From Balanoglossus misakiensis (taxonomy: Eukaryota; Hemichordata): a stretch of DNA of 64,000 nt. Position 1 is the stretch's first letter, and the number at the start of each line of letters is the position of its first letter. The notes beneath the pieces are model-generated. The model saw only the letters and a list, made by a program, of their open reading frames with translations. It did no database searches and had not been told where the DNA came from. Location: assembly GCA_040954595.2 (NCBI GenBank), contig CM082591.2, positions 4,464,001 through 4,528,000 of the forward strand, written 5' to 3'. A program made the position numbers and the translations under genes. Of the stretch, positions 42,900 to 55,845 are shown piece by piece.

Positions 42900-43501
42900 A
42901 AGTGGCAGCTCTAGAGGCTTTAATGAAGGATTCATTTCAGTGTGTTCTTTTTGGAATGAAATATTTGGGTGAGATTTTCAAATGGGGGGACAGAGATGTA
43001 ACGAGTAAACCGTTGAAGTGGTTGGCACACTTGGATAAGAAGTTACATTGTGGATTGGATGTTGATAATCGCTGCAGTGAATGGTGGCCTGCACTTGAGG
43101 CGCTGACATTCCGTGGTGTTGGATGTCGCGGCGCGATGAACAAGGTCTCCTTGTGGCCCGGGGTTTTGGCTAACAATTATGTCGTCGGGGGTAAATTGGA
43201 AACAAAATTGGACGCGTTGAAGTAGCCAACTTGAGGGGCTTGTCCTCCGAGACAAAGGGTCGGTTTGTCTGTCGTGTTGACCCTGTGGTCGGTTTTGAGG
43301 GGGTTTTGGGAGTGTGCGGACAATCATTGGCTTTGAAGTCTTGCCTGTTGCCGATGATGGTGTTGAAATTGACCAGCGGTTGGGGTCAGCGAGCACAATG
43401 TAGCAGTGTGGGCAAGTTCTTCCGCACGTGAGCGACGGCCGGGTTTGGTTTCTTCCCCCCGGGTGCAGGTTGCCCTGCAGAGTAAAAGAAAACCACAACA
43501 T
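42900..43501 (-). mobile_element. Possible degenerate non-LTR retrotransposon 5' fragment
   Basis: A GC-richer island with a 152-codon minus-strand frame at 43501-43043. Near its end it reads DDIIVSQNPGP, reminiscent of the NPGP 2A-like peptides at the N-termini of some sea urchin and amphioxus non-LTR elements, then RPPFTAAIINIQSTM, comparable in position to the opening of an apurinic-type endonuclease domain, followed at once by a stop. A short CPHC motif lies upstream. The similarity is weak and the frame is broken; this may be unrelated. Confidence 0.3.
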
Positions 43502-44230
43502 TGATTAAAAGGCGGAATGCTGACACTGAAGTCCTGTTGGGCGAGAATCACAAATTTTCGAACTCAGTTCGCAGTTGCTCTTACACAGACAGGGGTGAAT
43601 TTCTGCCAGAAATGTTTACATTTCAGCAGGCTTTATGTGCAGCAAAATGTATTCTAGAACTCAAGCCACAAAATGAAATCCATGTATTTGTATAAATGGT
43701 ACACTAGGTTCGAATCATTCCTAGACATGTGTCGTATTATTCCCAGCGGGAGTTTAAGTCCATGGAATTAGAACAATTTCGTGATGTACAGTAATATATT
43801 GATTTTTGTTTCCCTAAAAATGCATCTTTGATAAATGATATCGAATAAATTTTACTCAAATTAACCGACGAATTGTCTCTTTTTGGAGCTGTCAGGATGG
43901 GGAGTGTAGCCGGTAGGATTTTTAAACCGTATTTATAGGCGGCAACGTGTCTCTGACTGTGGAATTTATTCCTGTATTGAAGTCCCTACGGCCTGCTTTC
44001 GGAATTGCTCGCCGTATTAAAATCTCCACAGCTTACCTGTGTGGGTCCGGTTATACGCCATGATTGCAAATTATGGATGCCGGGAACGTGATGTCCGGAG
44101 AATCCATAATGTGGAATTGTGGATGTGTGTGCCGGAATTCTGAGGTGATTGGGGGGGGGGGGGGTAGGACTCTAGTTTATTGGTTTGTTGTCAATAAGAC
44201 ATGTACATGAATGTGTGATGCAGTGTACCC

Positions 44231-44395
44231 CTCCTCTAAGCCCATATGACGTGCCACTGACTCAACAAACTCACTGGTGACTCGAATAAATTACCCACAC
44301 TACATGCAAAGGTATAGGGATGACTCGTAGAAATTTTCGAAATCCCCAAATTGACTCGAAGCTTTTAAAAATTATGTTTGTTGAGGGCACACTGG
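44231..44395 (-). repeat. Right arm of the inverted repeat pair
   Basis: Inverted partner of 41993-42158: GTGCCACTGACTCAACAAAC, TCACTGGTGACTCGAATAAA, CATGCAAAGGTATAGGG and AACATAATTTTT-equivalent segments occur in reverse order. The arms are about 2.1 kb apart. Confidence 0.65.
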
Positions 44396-45413
44396 TGTGT
44401 ATGTGTCAGTTTTGTAGGGTTTACCATTTTTGTTTGACACGTTGTTGAGTGAGTTCATTTGAACAGAGCGCACATGTGCTACAAATGATAAAAGCTGGTT
44501 GGTATGATCCCAAATAAATGTCACCACCTACACCCACCACCGGAAACAAGTGCATATCAGGGAAGTCACAGAGGGGGGGTCGACAGGTTTCCTACTGAAA
44601 GCTGCAGGTTTCTGTTTTATCACACCACCACCAACAAACCCCTCTTGACCTTAAACAGAAATTTATTTTTGGACCCAACCTGAGTCATAATGGACCGTTC
44701 AGTGAAAAATGTCCACCGTTTGTCGTAGAATTTGATGAATCGCCTGAATGATTCACACCACAAGCGGACTTCTTGTTGTCGTATCAAGTATGAGTCAACT
44801 GGCCGGTTCGAATGCTCGTTGACCTATTTTGTGTGGGAAAGGGGGTTAGTATTCGAATGCAAGGGGTTTTTGTAGTGACCTGATTGCTTGGTTTGTTCGC
44901 ATCGGTCGGCAAGGCCTTTGCCGATTGTTCAATCGCCATAAGAGATCAATGTATTTACTGGCGAAAACCACACACAATGGGTCAAAGGTCACCCAGCCCC
45001 CTGTAAACTGGGTTAACTAGCTTTTTGAGATCTTGAAAGGCAAATACAATTTATGGGAGTGAGCTAAGCGGTTCTAAGTGCCCCCGACACTTTGTTCTGA
45101 GGTGGGACCCTAAAAACGGGGAAGAAAAGGGGGGAAATTTTGCTATTGGACGCTCGTGAATGCTGTGACCGTAAACTGTGTAAGACGAGGAAACTTGGTT
45201 GTTTAGAGGGTCGTTTTTTTTTTCTTCTTGTGCGTCGAACCGGTGAAAATGTGTCAATGCGAGCGTCCAGCTGGAAGGTCTGTTTTTCTTGGCCGTGTTG
45301 TTTCTGATCATGTTGTTTTTTCGACGTCATCAAAAGTCAACCGCAAAAGTTCAAAGGTCGTGGCAAGGAATTCTGCAGGGGTTATCGGGCAAGGAGATTA
45401 TTTAGCACCTGTG

Positions 45414-45563
45414 TACAGTGAAACCTGTATATAACCCGGGACCATGTGTCCTTTATAGACAGGTAGTTGTCTATTCAAACTGTAACTTTTGTCTCAAAAG
45501 ATCTGTTTTTAATGGAGAGGTGTCCTGATTAGAGATGTGTCCATAATGACAGGTTTCACTGTA
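45414..45563. mobile_element. 150-bp MITE with TACAGTGAAACCTGT ends
   Basis: TACAGTGAAACCTGT at 45414 and its exact inverse ACAGGTTTCACTGTA ending at 45563 bound a 150-bp non-coding stretch. TA at both outer edges fits the TA target duplication of Tc1/mariner-type elements. Confidence 0.75.
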
Positions 45564-47017
45564 CATGGTATTTGTCGAAATCGTCAGATCTGTCATCCCA
45601 CCAGTTTTGGTGTTTGGTGAAATTCTGTTGTTTGACCTACATCTCTTGGCTTGATCACCTGCCCTCTGTGGATTCCGCCACAACCAGGCCTGTTTGACCA
45701 GTTAAATATCAATTTAACATCGTTCCATTGTAAATCAGTCCAGTGAAGCACTTCGAAAAGATTACGGCACAGTCTCGTGTGAAAATTTTATTGGACAATT
45801 TTGGAACAATGAAACAGACCTTTGAAAATGAGGTTTGCACACACAGCGCAGGCATGACTAATAAAAAAGTCAGATTATAAAGATTGATATGGTGATGTGG
45901 ACATTGACAATTGTATCCTATCTACGGAATTATCAGTACATCTTACTGTTCGCTATCGCTATCGTAACTGGTAAACTAGAAGTGCCATATCTCTGAGCTT
46001 CTGTCAGGTGCGGTGATTGATGCAAAAATAATGAATCATATTCGCACTTGTATGTATACATAATGCACACTGAGTACGTATAGCATACTTTGTAACTTTG
46101 TACCTGCAAGTTTTGTTGATTTCATGACTGTCACGGGTGAAAACAACTTAATAAGTTCTGTTTGGGCATGTTGTGGGCAGAATTGATCACACTACACGTA
46201 CGGGTACCTGTTTACGGTAGAGAAGAATCCTTTGAAGACAAAGGAGTGAATCTGTAACATGATAGCTGCTTGTATTGCAAGGTGCTTTCACGGCCAAGTT
46301 AACTGGTGTAAACAAGCGTTTTGTAGGCGAAATTTAGTCATACCTCATTACGTCTTGTGATGTGTACGAACTACGGAGGGCCTGTGTAACGTATGGCGTG
46401 GTGGGATCGGGTCCTCTTGTCTGTATGTGGGTCAGTGTAAAGTAACTTAGAAAGAAGGGCTCTCATAGGTTGTATTTTTATGTCTGCACCAGCATGACAA
46501 ATGAACTGGCCTATCAGAAGCGGCCTTACAAAGGTAATTTAATTTTTAAAAGTGTGACTTCCTGTATTTGATTAAAAGTCCATTATCTGTAACTTTTGGC
46601 TTTTTTTCAGTATTTTTTAATTTTTTTTTCAGTGTACATGTATGAATGATGGTTTTGTGATTGGCTAGCTGAAGCAGGGTTAAAAATCAAGACAGTACAA
46701 CCTTAATGCAGTACAGACTGACTTAGTTGCGTCAAAGTGTCTACCTATTGATAATACAGGCATTGTTAAACACCAGTCTACATAAAAGACGTTACATCCT
46801 TAATGCTTCACTGGATGAAAACATGATCACACATGTTAACAGTTTGTACCACACGTGTTAAAGATGTACACCCCCAGAACAGCCGGTACGATCGAGGAAA
46901 TGCAGGTGTCCACATAAAATTTTATTTGTGGTTTCACATAAATTATAGCATGAAAAATAATGACGATCACAAGGTCTATTGTGAAACTAAGAAGAAAGCA
47001 GTGTTTGAGAAATCGAC

Positions 47018-47110
47018 TTAACCCTTTCACCCCCAGTTCCATCTATAGAGGTCCAACTTTACCATAGAAAACAATGGGTTTGGACTGCGCCATGGTGCTG
47101 AAAGGGTTAA
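47018..47110. mobile_element. TTAACCCTTTCACC element, copy 4 (full length, 93 bp)
   Basis: Same 93-bp length and ends as copy 1 (TTAACCCTTTCAC ... GAAAGGGTTAA), with a few internal substitutions (CCATCTATAGAGGTCCAAC, CATGGTGCTG). Two full-length copies 29 kb apart in one window point to a recently abundant family. Confidence 0.75.
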
Positions 47111-50100
47111 CTACCTACAAAGTTGTAAATTATTTCACCGTTATTCCCAACAGCAAATTAGATATTTCCCATGACATCATCTCACAGTTATTTGGCCGGG
47201 TGTCAGTTTTTTCTTTTCAGTCGTTTTTTTTCTGCGCAGACAGTTTATTTTGGCTCCTGTATTTGCCTTGAAACATTGTCGCAGTCCTACCACTATTGTT
47301 GCCCGCACCAAAGCTGGGGATATCAGACTTCAAAGATTTCAAAAGATCTCTTTTAGTTCTCTGTTGTGGGTTTGGAATTGTCCCTGTATCGCCCTATGGC
47401 CAGCTTACCGGTAACTCCTCAACAAATATTTTGTGTTTTCCTTCAGAAACTTGGACTGCAGTTGAAATTTTGTCACATTTCACTTCGAATCGGTGTTACC
47501 TTTGAACTTTCAGTTGCATATGCATTATTAGCATGCACGTAGACCTGCAATATCACCAATCAAGCTTGCAGAGTTCCCTACGAGGAAATATTTTTTGCCT
47601 GTTATAACTCACCCAATCTATGCTGTATTTAGTTCATATATGAATGCAGTCATTTTTGGCAATTCAAAAATTGTCTTCAAAATCTTTTTTTAGTATACTG
47701 TTCAATTTTTTGCCTTAGTCTAGTTTTCCAGAGTTGAGCAACCATATTGAATTTCAAATATTTTAGATAATTGGTTCTCGCCTACAAGGAAATTGCCAGC
47801 ATGCACAAGTTTTTTTCATTTGATTAAAGAAAGAGCATGAAAAAGTGTCTGTGAGTTTGTTCAATTGATTTTAAAATTATGTAAAAAAAGCTTTCTGTAG
47901 AATAATAAGGCAATGCAAGACTGATTTCCAAAAGTACAGTGCACGTACAGCCATGATGCTCAAAGTACTCCTGCATCTCTTAATTCATTCATGAGTTCGA
48001 CTTCCATAAACGCTAATTCATCAGGAATGCACTTTCCATTCCTCACACCGCTGGAAGCTCAAATCTCCCCGGCAACGGGACAGCCTTGGCAGCCGCCTGA
48101 CTGGATGACTCCATGACTGAATATGCAAATAGTGCAATGTCATGTGACCCCTGGCAACCCAATCAGCAGGTGGCATTTCTGTACCTGATATTTTGCATGC
48201 ATACAAGAATCCATTTTCTGCACATGCATTTATCGAAAAAAATTTCACAATGTGTCGTGATGGTCTAAAATAATATGGCGATTCCACACATGAAGTTATA
48301 TGCATTTAAATGTTACCAAAAAATGACAAGAAAATGAAAAAAAATTATGTGTAGAGAGAAAATGAAGAGAACCAAAAAAAGATATATGCAAACTTATCAT
48401 GTTGCAATACGAAGATAAATGTAATGTCTGCTGCTGGTACAAAAATGGTTACTCTGACAATTTAGGAGTGTAGTCTGTTCTACTGGAGGCATCGCGATGA
48501 CAGAAGACCCCCACTTTCTCTCGGGTCCAAAGATCTCACCATACAAGGCAGAAGTATGCAGCGAAGGTCACCGAAAACACAGATCTGTTTGGATTAAAAC
48601 CCGGTGTCAGACACACTGTGTATGTTATCGGGAGTGAGGAGTTGAACATCTGGTGTGTGTGACCCACACGCACGCACACACGCTTTGTATTTATAGGTTT
48701 CCTGTAGTAAACGAAACCCCCCAAAAGATCATCGCGGACATTCCTTGAGTGGAGACTACTGTAATGTGATTAAACGTTGATATGTCTCGGACTCGAGTTG
48801 TTTCCTGAATTTTGTGTCTCTGTGTCTGGTAAATAATGTGTGAATAAAACATCGGCTGTTACGGGTTTCAAATGCGGATAAGCCACGTTTTCTTGGCCTC
48901 CGCGTGAGCGCGAATGGTTTCATGAAGTTAAGTGCGGTTTGATCAATAATGATGTCATGCCGCAGGAATGAATTTATTAGTTTAATTGATTCCAACTGTC
49001 TTGCGGTTGTCATTGTTTCGCCATTCTAGTACAGAGGTCATTGTGTCAGTTTTCTGAAGTCTGCATGTGATGGCTGTCTGACTATTGGCCATTTCTGTGA
49101 CCCCAAATGACCCTAAATATACATCCTGGTATTTCTGATTGTATGTAGTGTTTGAAATTTTGGTGCAAGGAAAATGGCAAAGTTTGGTTTGAAAATGACT
49201 TACAGTGGTAACTTGTAACGGAATTCACCAAATGTGATTCATTAAGATTTACATCAAAATGGTGGATTCCTGCCAATGAAAGTGCCAGGATGTGTAGGGG
49301 TCATACGGGGGTCATGCAAATTGTACTGCATGCAAACAGTATAGTGTTATCAATCAATCAATCAATCAATCAATAATTGAGCATGGTTCTTGTGACGTAT
49401 TCCACAGTACACGCAACTGCAGTGTGTGTTTGTGTGTGGCCACCTGTCAAACGCTTCATTCTGCAGACCTAGAAACCAGCTCTGTCATTAGTCACGTTGA
49501 TGCACTAAGACAGTCTGCTTCTGTGTTGAACACAGAACCAGTACTTCACGCAGTCGCATCAAGCAAACACATGTTACCCTGTCATGGAAGTGTTTCTGAC
49601 TCTGAATCAAGCCGTGTTGTGATGGATGGCATTCTCTGACAGGCCTCACCTCTATTAACCCTCCCGCCGCCAAACTTGGTTCGAGCCTGTCCTTTCCAGG
49701 TGGGGGTGGTTGGCCCCACACACAGAGAAATGGGGGGTGAAAGGGTAATGTTGTTCAGTGTACTTTTCTAACACCTATTCATAGGTGCGAAAGCCCATAA
49801 TGGAAATTCTCACAGGGTGCACGGTACTTTTAATAGAAAGTAATATTGCTTAGAGGTGATACGGTCTGGTGCATTGAAATTAAAATTCTCCTAAAATGTT
49901 CCAGACAATTAAAATTCCGATGATATGAATACTTTAATGCCATCCTCCATGATGTACTTTGTGGTGAGGCGTGTAAATTAAAAGGTAGTAAGAATTCAGA
50001 ATTTTCTTTCAGAGGTATGGAGCAGGTGATTGGGAAGGCTGTGCCATGGTTCAAGGTCAGGACGATGAACTTTTCCTGGTACAATGTAATTTAGTCGTCT

Positions 50101-53100
50101 TAAAGTGTGGTGTTTGCATTTTAAGGGGGCAATTTAATCTGTGGTGCAGTCTGAAGTGAAATCTAATTTGCCTGATTGCTGTTAAATTTCTGGTTTTCAT
50201 TTTCGTTCCATTATCAAGATGGTTTTGTGATGGAGAGGTCTTCTTGTGTGAATGCATGGTGTGTGTGTGTGTGTGCGCATGTGCTTGTGTATGAATGCAT
50301 GTGTACATGTATGTGTGCATGCTTGTAAAAGCTAAACAAGAGCACTTTCATTCAGTATTCACTATGTTGTAATGTATTTTCAATACATACATGCATATGA
50401 ATGAGTATTATGAGTAATATACATGTACAACAATTACCATTTACCATAACATGCAGCATTCTGTGATACAATACATATGTGTATTTGTATTTGTACAGAA
50501 TACAGAGTCCCAATACAGCAGATACATTAGTACACATGGTTCCCTGTACTGAGTGACAGAATGTTCTATTTTTAGGCTGGATGCTAGTTCATTAGCATAA
50601 TAGTGTAGCTGTGGTATCACATGATCAGTAGTCTTTTAAACTTAGGGTAACTTTTCTTACCTTGCTCTAGTTTCATGCAGACTTGCAGGTCAGGCCTTTG
50701 ATGCAAATGCAGCCCCATGCAGATGAATGAGTCAGAAAGCTGGCATGCAGGGACTTGAATTTATGCACATTTATATCCTGAGAGAGCAGAGGAGGCAATC
50801 AATGGAAGATGTCCCTTTTTCAGTCTCACAGAGGGGGCAGTATGGAGAGGTCAGGCATCTTCCTGTCAGTTGCTGCAGGCATGCTGGGCAGGCACTTTTA
50901 GGACCTGCCTGGGGGGTCTTTAGGTACCTTAGGTTGTGACCTAAGTTGCTCGACCAATGAGGTTTGAGCATTCAGTTAAGCCCCCTAAGCATATTGGAAA
51001 AATCAATGTGGCTACATATGAGAGAACAGAATATTTTGAAGAGATTTTGTTATTGAGAGTGGTAATATTTCTATCGCTTTTTCTGTCGTATTTAAAAAAA
51101 TTCCCATGCCCTCACCTACATGTTCTGCAACTAGTCATCGACCGCTGATTATGACAACAGTGTGGGTGGATGCCTGTTTATTGAAAATAGAAATTTATGA
51201 TCAGATGTCCTAATAAATTTACAAAAATAACACCTTAGAAATTGCATTTTTTAACTTCCCACAATAAATTAATATTACAGTAACGAGCTCTCTCTGCATG
51301 CATAGGTTATAGCATTGCACATAAATAACGAGTCAGTGTAAATTAGATTAGGAGAATTGAGCATCCAGTTTATGAATATGGCACTAATTAGTTGTGCATG
51401 TATCTGTAATTAATTAATTATATATAATTAGCTGCGGCATTATTTCCGTCTGAATGTGCGGGTATCTGAGCACCTTGGCCAGGAATAGGCATAATGACAG
51501 TTTGTTATGTAATCCTGCTTTTAGTACCATTGTATGATTCAACGCTATCAATTTTCAGATTTCATGGCTCAGGTTTATGCAGCCAGTACATGATTTATTC
51601 CAATCCTCCTTGTCATTCTTCTGTCAACAGTGTACTTGGAAAAAACCCTGAATATTTGCACACCATAAAGATGTACTTAACAAATTACCGCCCCAGGCCA
51701 TGGCAAAACTTCATTTGGTCCATTAGTTTTTGTCGTCATTCGACTGTGATATTAATTTGCAGATGGCCCTAGTGATTGTACGGGAGGTACTGATTTCGAG
51801 AAGAACAAACATGTACGATGTACATTTATTTTATCAAAGCAGTTTATAATTCCACAGAGCATCATGCACTTTCATAAAAAAACTGTCCTCCAATTATACG
51901 CAACGAAACACCCCACATGACATAAATTTGACCAATCAATGAGCAGTAAACAGATGAGACGTGTTTACATTTACCTGTACTTCTCAAATCACATTTAATG
52001 ATAAACTGCAGAACACAGCCATGAAGAATAGACTCTTCAGGTCAGGGCTCTGCTAGTAAAAACAAAACTATCTTGTCAGCATATATTTAGTGCAGGCCTA
52101 TTAAAGCCTAGTTGCTGGGGTACACTCAAGGGCTAGGCAATTGACCTTTTGGTTTGTGGGTGTACGCGATTAAAACGTAAACGTGTGTACCCAGTTGGGT
52201 CTGTTAAACAACTACCCTGGAAAATTTGGTCTGAATATATTACTAATAAACTTCAAAATTATTTGCTTGCCAAATGGATTAGTAGATATCAAAATGTTGT
52301 TTTTGGTGTGTTTGTAAATATTATGACGATTCATTGGAGGTGAGGACTCTCAAGTGTTTTATTTGCATTTTGCAGAAATAGTTTTTGATATCAGTTAACC
52401 TTTGAACTATGAAGAGGATGTGACATCACTATGCAAGAGCCGAGATCGAACTTTAGAAATTTTCCTGTTAGTGATAAACGAAGGAAATTGATGAATGAAC
52501 TTTTCTTTTAACTTAAAATTGAATAATAAGTGTGCAGTTTATCTTTCCAAATATTAAACCAGTCGCATTGTATGTGGCAAGCTTCAAAAGACAGATACAT
52601 AAAATATATATTGCAGGCTGATGATGTAACTTTATATTTCCATGTCTTTTGTATGATTGTACTGGTCCACTGGTTCTGAATGGGGCACCGACAGAATATA
52701 AGTAATTATTCATAGCAAGTCATCGCTGATGTCGTTTTAGCGTAAAATACAACGATATTTCATGCGAAATAAAAATGCTATAAAATGCAATGTCTGAAGT
52801 GGTGTTCTCAAACTTAATGGCTCATTCGAAATGATTTGATATTATAACTAGTCTGTCCTGTAGCTAGTATTTGATCAGGCAGAAAATTCTGCTTTGGTGA
52901 TTTAACATTCATAATCGAAACGTAGACCTTTCCGCTGTGAGGAATGTGGACATACAACTGAGAAATTACTTGATCTGAGCGTAAATGTTAATTTGGTTTT
53001 GATAACATTTTTGGGGGGATGCGAAGTTGAAGACCTTTAGCGGTTGCTAGGAGCAGTTGCAATATTTAAATTCCGGGCATTTCTGTCCGTGTGTTGTTTC

Positions 53101-55689
53101 ATGGTTATTAATCATTACAGACGAAATGTTAAATATTTTCAAGCATAATTGGTGGTTTTTCCCTGGGGAAACTTTTGAAATATCAGAGGTTGTTGTAATT
53201 GTCATAAAATTGGGAGTTGGAATTTTTTGAAAATGGATACAAGTTATTCATGATTATGTATGATATCTATACCACTGACAAGTAACATGAGAACTTCTTA
53301 CAATTGTATCTGAAATGAAGCATTTTCAAGAGTTATTAGCAATAATTGTAGCCAATTATTTTCTTCGATGTGTGCTGGTATTGTGTTTACTATAAGCTCA
53401 CGATCATACTTATGAGATACAGTCCAGTGGTACAGGGTGGGCTCACTCTTTTCGAAACATCTGACTTCAATTCCTGGTTTTAAGCAAAGAAGTCCACACT
53501 TTTCTTTCTTTTTGACTCATGTACCAGACAGTACATGTAAATGTGCAGTAACAGGCATCATCTTGGCTGTCTTTCCTCAGCTGACTGATTCCTAATTGAA
53601 AGAGTTCGGGTCACAGGGTATGGACCCCGGCCGCTTGGCAGCGTGGTGTGGCGTGGGTTTCGTAGAATATTTGGTCAAGCGGAGAGAGAGAGATAGAATT
53701 ATGTCGGGTTTCAACAAAGTGACCCTGTCACACCTTTGGGGTGTTTTTGTGCCATGCATGTGCGACCAACCGTCAGGGTAATATACTGCCATTTCTCTGG
53801 AACTCCATAAAATGTAGACTAGATTATCAGACACACCGAAAACGCCTCAAGTGGTATATCTCCAGCAGAAAGAGTTGAATCCCAAAATAATGGTGTGGGG
53901 TTCAACTTCAGATTCTGACCAAAATAACAATGAGGTTTATATGTGCAACACCAGTGATCAGAATTATTAATATTAAAAATAAAGTAATGTACCACAGGGA
54001 ATGAGACAAGTCTCTCTGTTTTTGAAAATATTCTGTGCTGTCCTGCGCAATCTCAAGTGGTCCTTGAGTGATATCAACAGTGGCAGTACATGTAGCTATT
54101 TACAACCAGATTTCCTCTTTTATCAAGGCCTTGTGAAAATAGATAACTTCTATGAGTAACCACAGAAATTCTATGAACCCTAGGATAGGGCAAATGTCAG
54201 CCATGTGTGAAAATATTTACCCAACCAGGTGGCCTTCATAGGGGGGCCCTGTAATAGGTCAGCGGTCAGTGTCAGCGCCATGTGCAAAAATATCCAAAAG
54301 GCCAGGTGGCCTTTATTGGTGCTTGATGAATGAGTGAATCGCGTTTGCTGTCACAATGATTCTGAAAATTACAAATTTTGACAAATGTTCACATCTAGAT
54401 TGCGGAAAGCTAAATATTTGTAGCTTTTGTGGTTGTCAGCTCTAATCAATCTACTGTTGATTGGTTGATTAATTAATTGATTTGCAGTGTACTTTATACA
54501 TGAACTTTTACAATATGACGATGTACTTCACCCAGTTTTTCTTTCTACACGTGTAGAAAAATACTTTCCTTCCTTCCGTGGAATTTCACAATGTGCCTTG
54601 AAAATCTGAATGTACTACAAGTCATATTTAATAAGCCAAACTGTTCTTTCCCCCCACAACCGTCATTAAAAACACTGTTACTCCCAGACAGGGCCGAGCT
54701 TTGATATGGTTGGGTGGAACGACGCTTTCTCTGCCAAGAGTGGGGACGTTTTACGTCATCCCGCGACAGAGGCCAGCACCTCGCGCCATCAATCAAAGTA
54801 ACAAATGTGCCCAGTCTGTCTGCGGAGTACCGGTGCCTCGCAGAATTTATTGACTTCGGATGTCCTCATAATGGTTTGTGGAAAGGGGGGCCATGTGCTC
54901 GCGTCGTCCGGCAGAGCGGCGGCCATTGAATTTGATTTGTTTCGGGGTGCCGCCGCTGACGTAGTTTGGAAGATTGCGTGCGGGATTCACGCGACGAATT
55001 GGTCGATTTGTTGCGAGTGACGTGAGAGAACGAATTAATGCGTGGCTTGATGGTTGCACCTAGCAACCGGTGGGTACAGCAAGCCTTTAGCAAGATGGCT
55101 GAAATTTAGCGGTTATCAATTAACGACGGTGTTCATTAATAAAGAGGGTGGATTTAGGTATTCTTGTGGCTTTTTTCGGCCTTTCTTAAGGGTGTGTGAT
55201 TTAGGTAGACCATACTGTGTCTCTACCCCTGGCATAGTTAGACAAGCACGAGACAAAGGCTTCAGTTTCTGATCAGTGGAACAACTGTTACATGCAAAGG
55301 TTACATTGGGTGTCTATTCCCTTTGTGTATAGTTGGAGCATGCTGGTCAGGTCTCCTCCTGCTGGAGTTATGGGAAAGGTCACTGTGACCCGAGGCTGTG
55401 AAGTCCTGACCTTGGTGACCTTAGAAGATATTGGTGTCTGCATTGGATACATTATAGCACCTCGGGATGGAGGGGTGTGTAGTCTTTGTGAGAACCTTTT
55501 TTGCCAGGGGCCTGTTTTGTTTGGTTAGAGTAAAATGGCAGTCTGTGAGATCTGTTGTATGCGGTCATGCAGTGTTGGTCATAATCAATAAAAAGGATAG
55601 GAGAACCACCAAAACTGAGTCACCTTAAAAAGGCTTGATTTGGAGACACTGAATTCTGCCTCAAGTGCAGCCTGAGAAAATTCCTTTAT

Positions 55690-55845
55690 TCCCAATGCAT
55701 TCCAGGTGAAGTTTACTGTACTGCATTCTGGGAGATTTGTAACATTATGGGATAAAGTTCTCCTTCGTCATTCCCTTTACCCCAGTGCATCCTGGGAAAG
55801 ATGCATTCTTGGAGGATCGTCTCGCGTTGCATTTTGGGAGATTTT
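55690..55845 (+). repeat. Repeated GCATTCTGGGA-type motif cluster
   Basis: GCATTCTGGGA (55723), GCATCCTGGGA (55787), GCATTCTTGGA (55803) and GCATTTTGGGA (55829) occur within 110 bp, plus GCATTCCAGG at about 55698. The reverse complement TCCCAGAATGC resembles the core of the ZNF143/Staf site. This may be a decayed tandem repeat. Confidence 0.45.

Noticed and set aside
42902-43225. 107-codon plus-strand frame
   Set aside because: It lies opposite the degenerate retroelement-like frame, has no recognisable motif and begins in AT-rich sequence without splice or promoter support.
43700-43735. tRNA-like B-box GGTTCGAATC
   Set aside because: No A-box at the right distance and no cloverleaf; the flanks form only a short chance palindrome.
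44810-44835. Second B-box-like GGTTCGAATG
   Set aside because: No T-arm pairing and no acceptor stem.
49666-49748. Fifth copy of the TTAACCCTTTCACC element
   Set aside because: The ends look similar (TTAACCCTCCCG ... GGTGAAAGGGTAA) but the interior does not match the family core.
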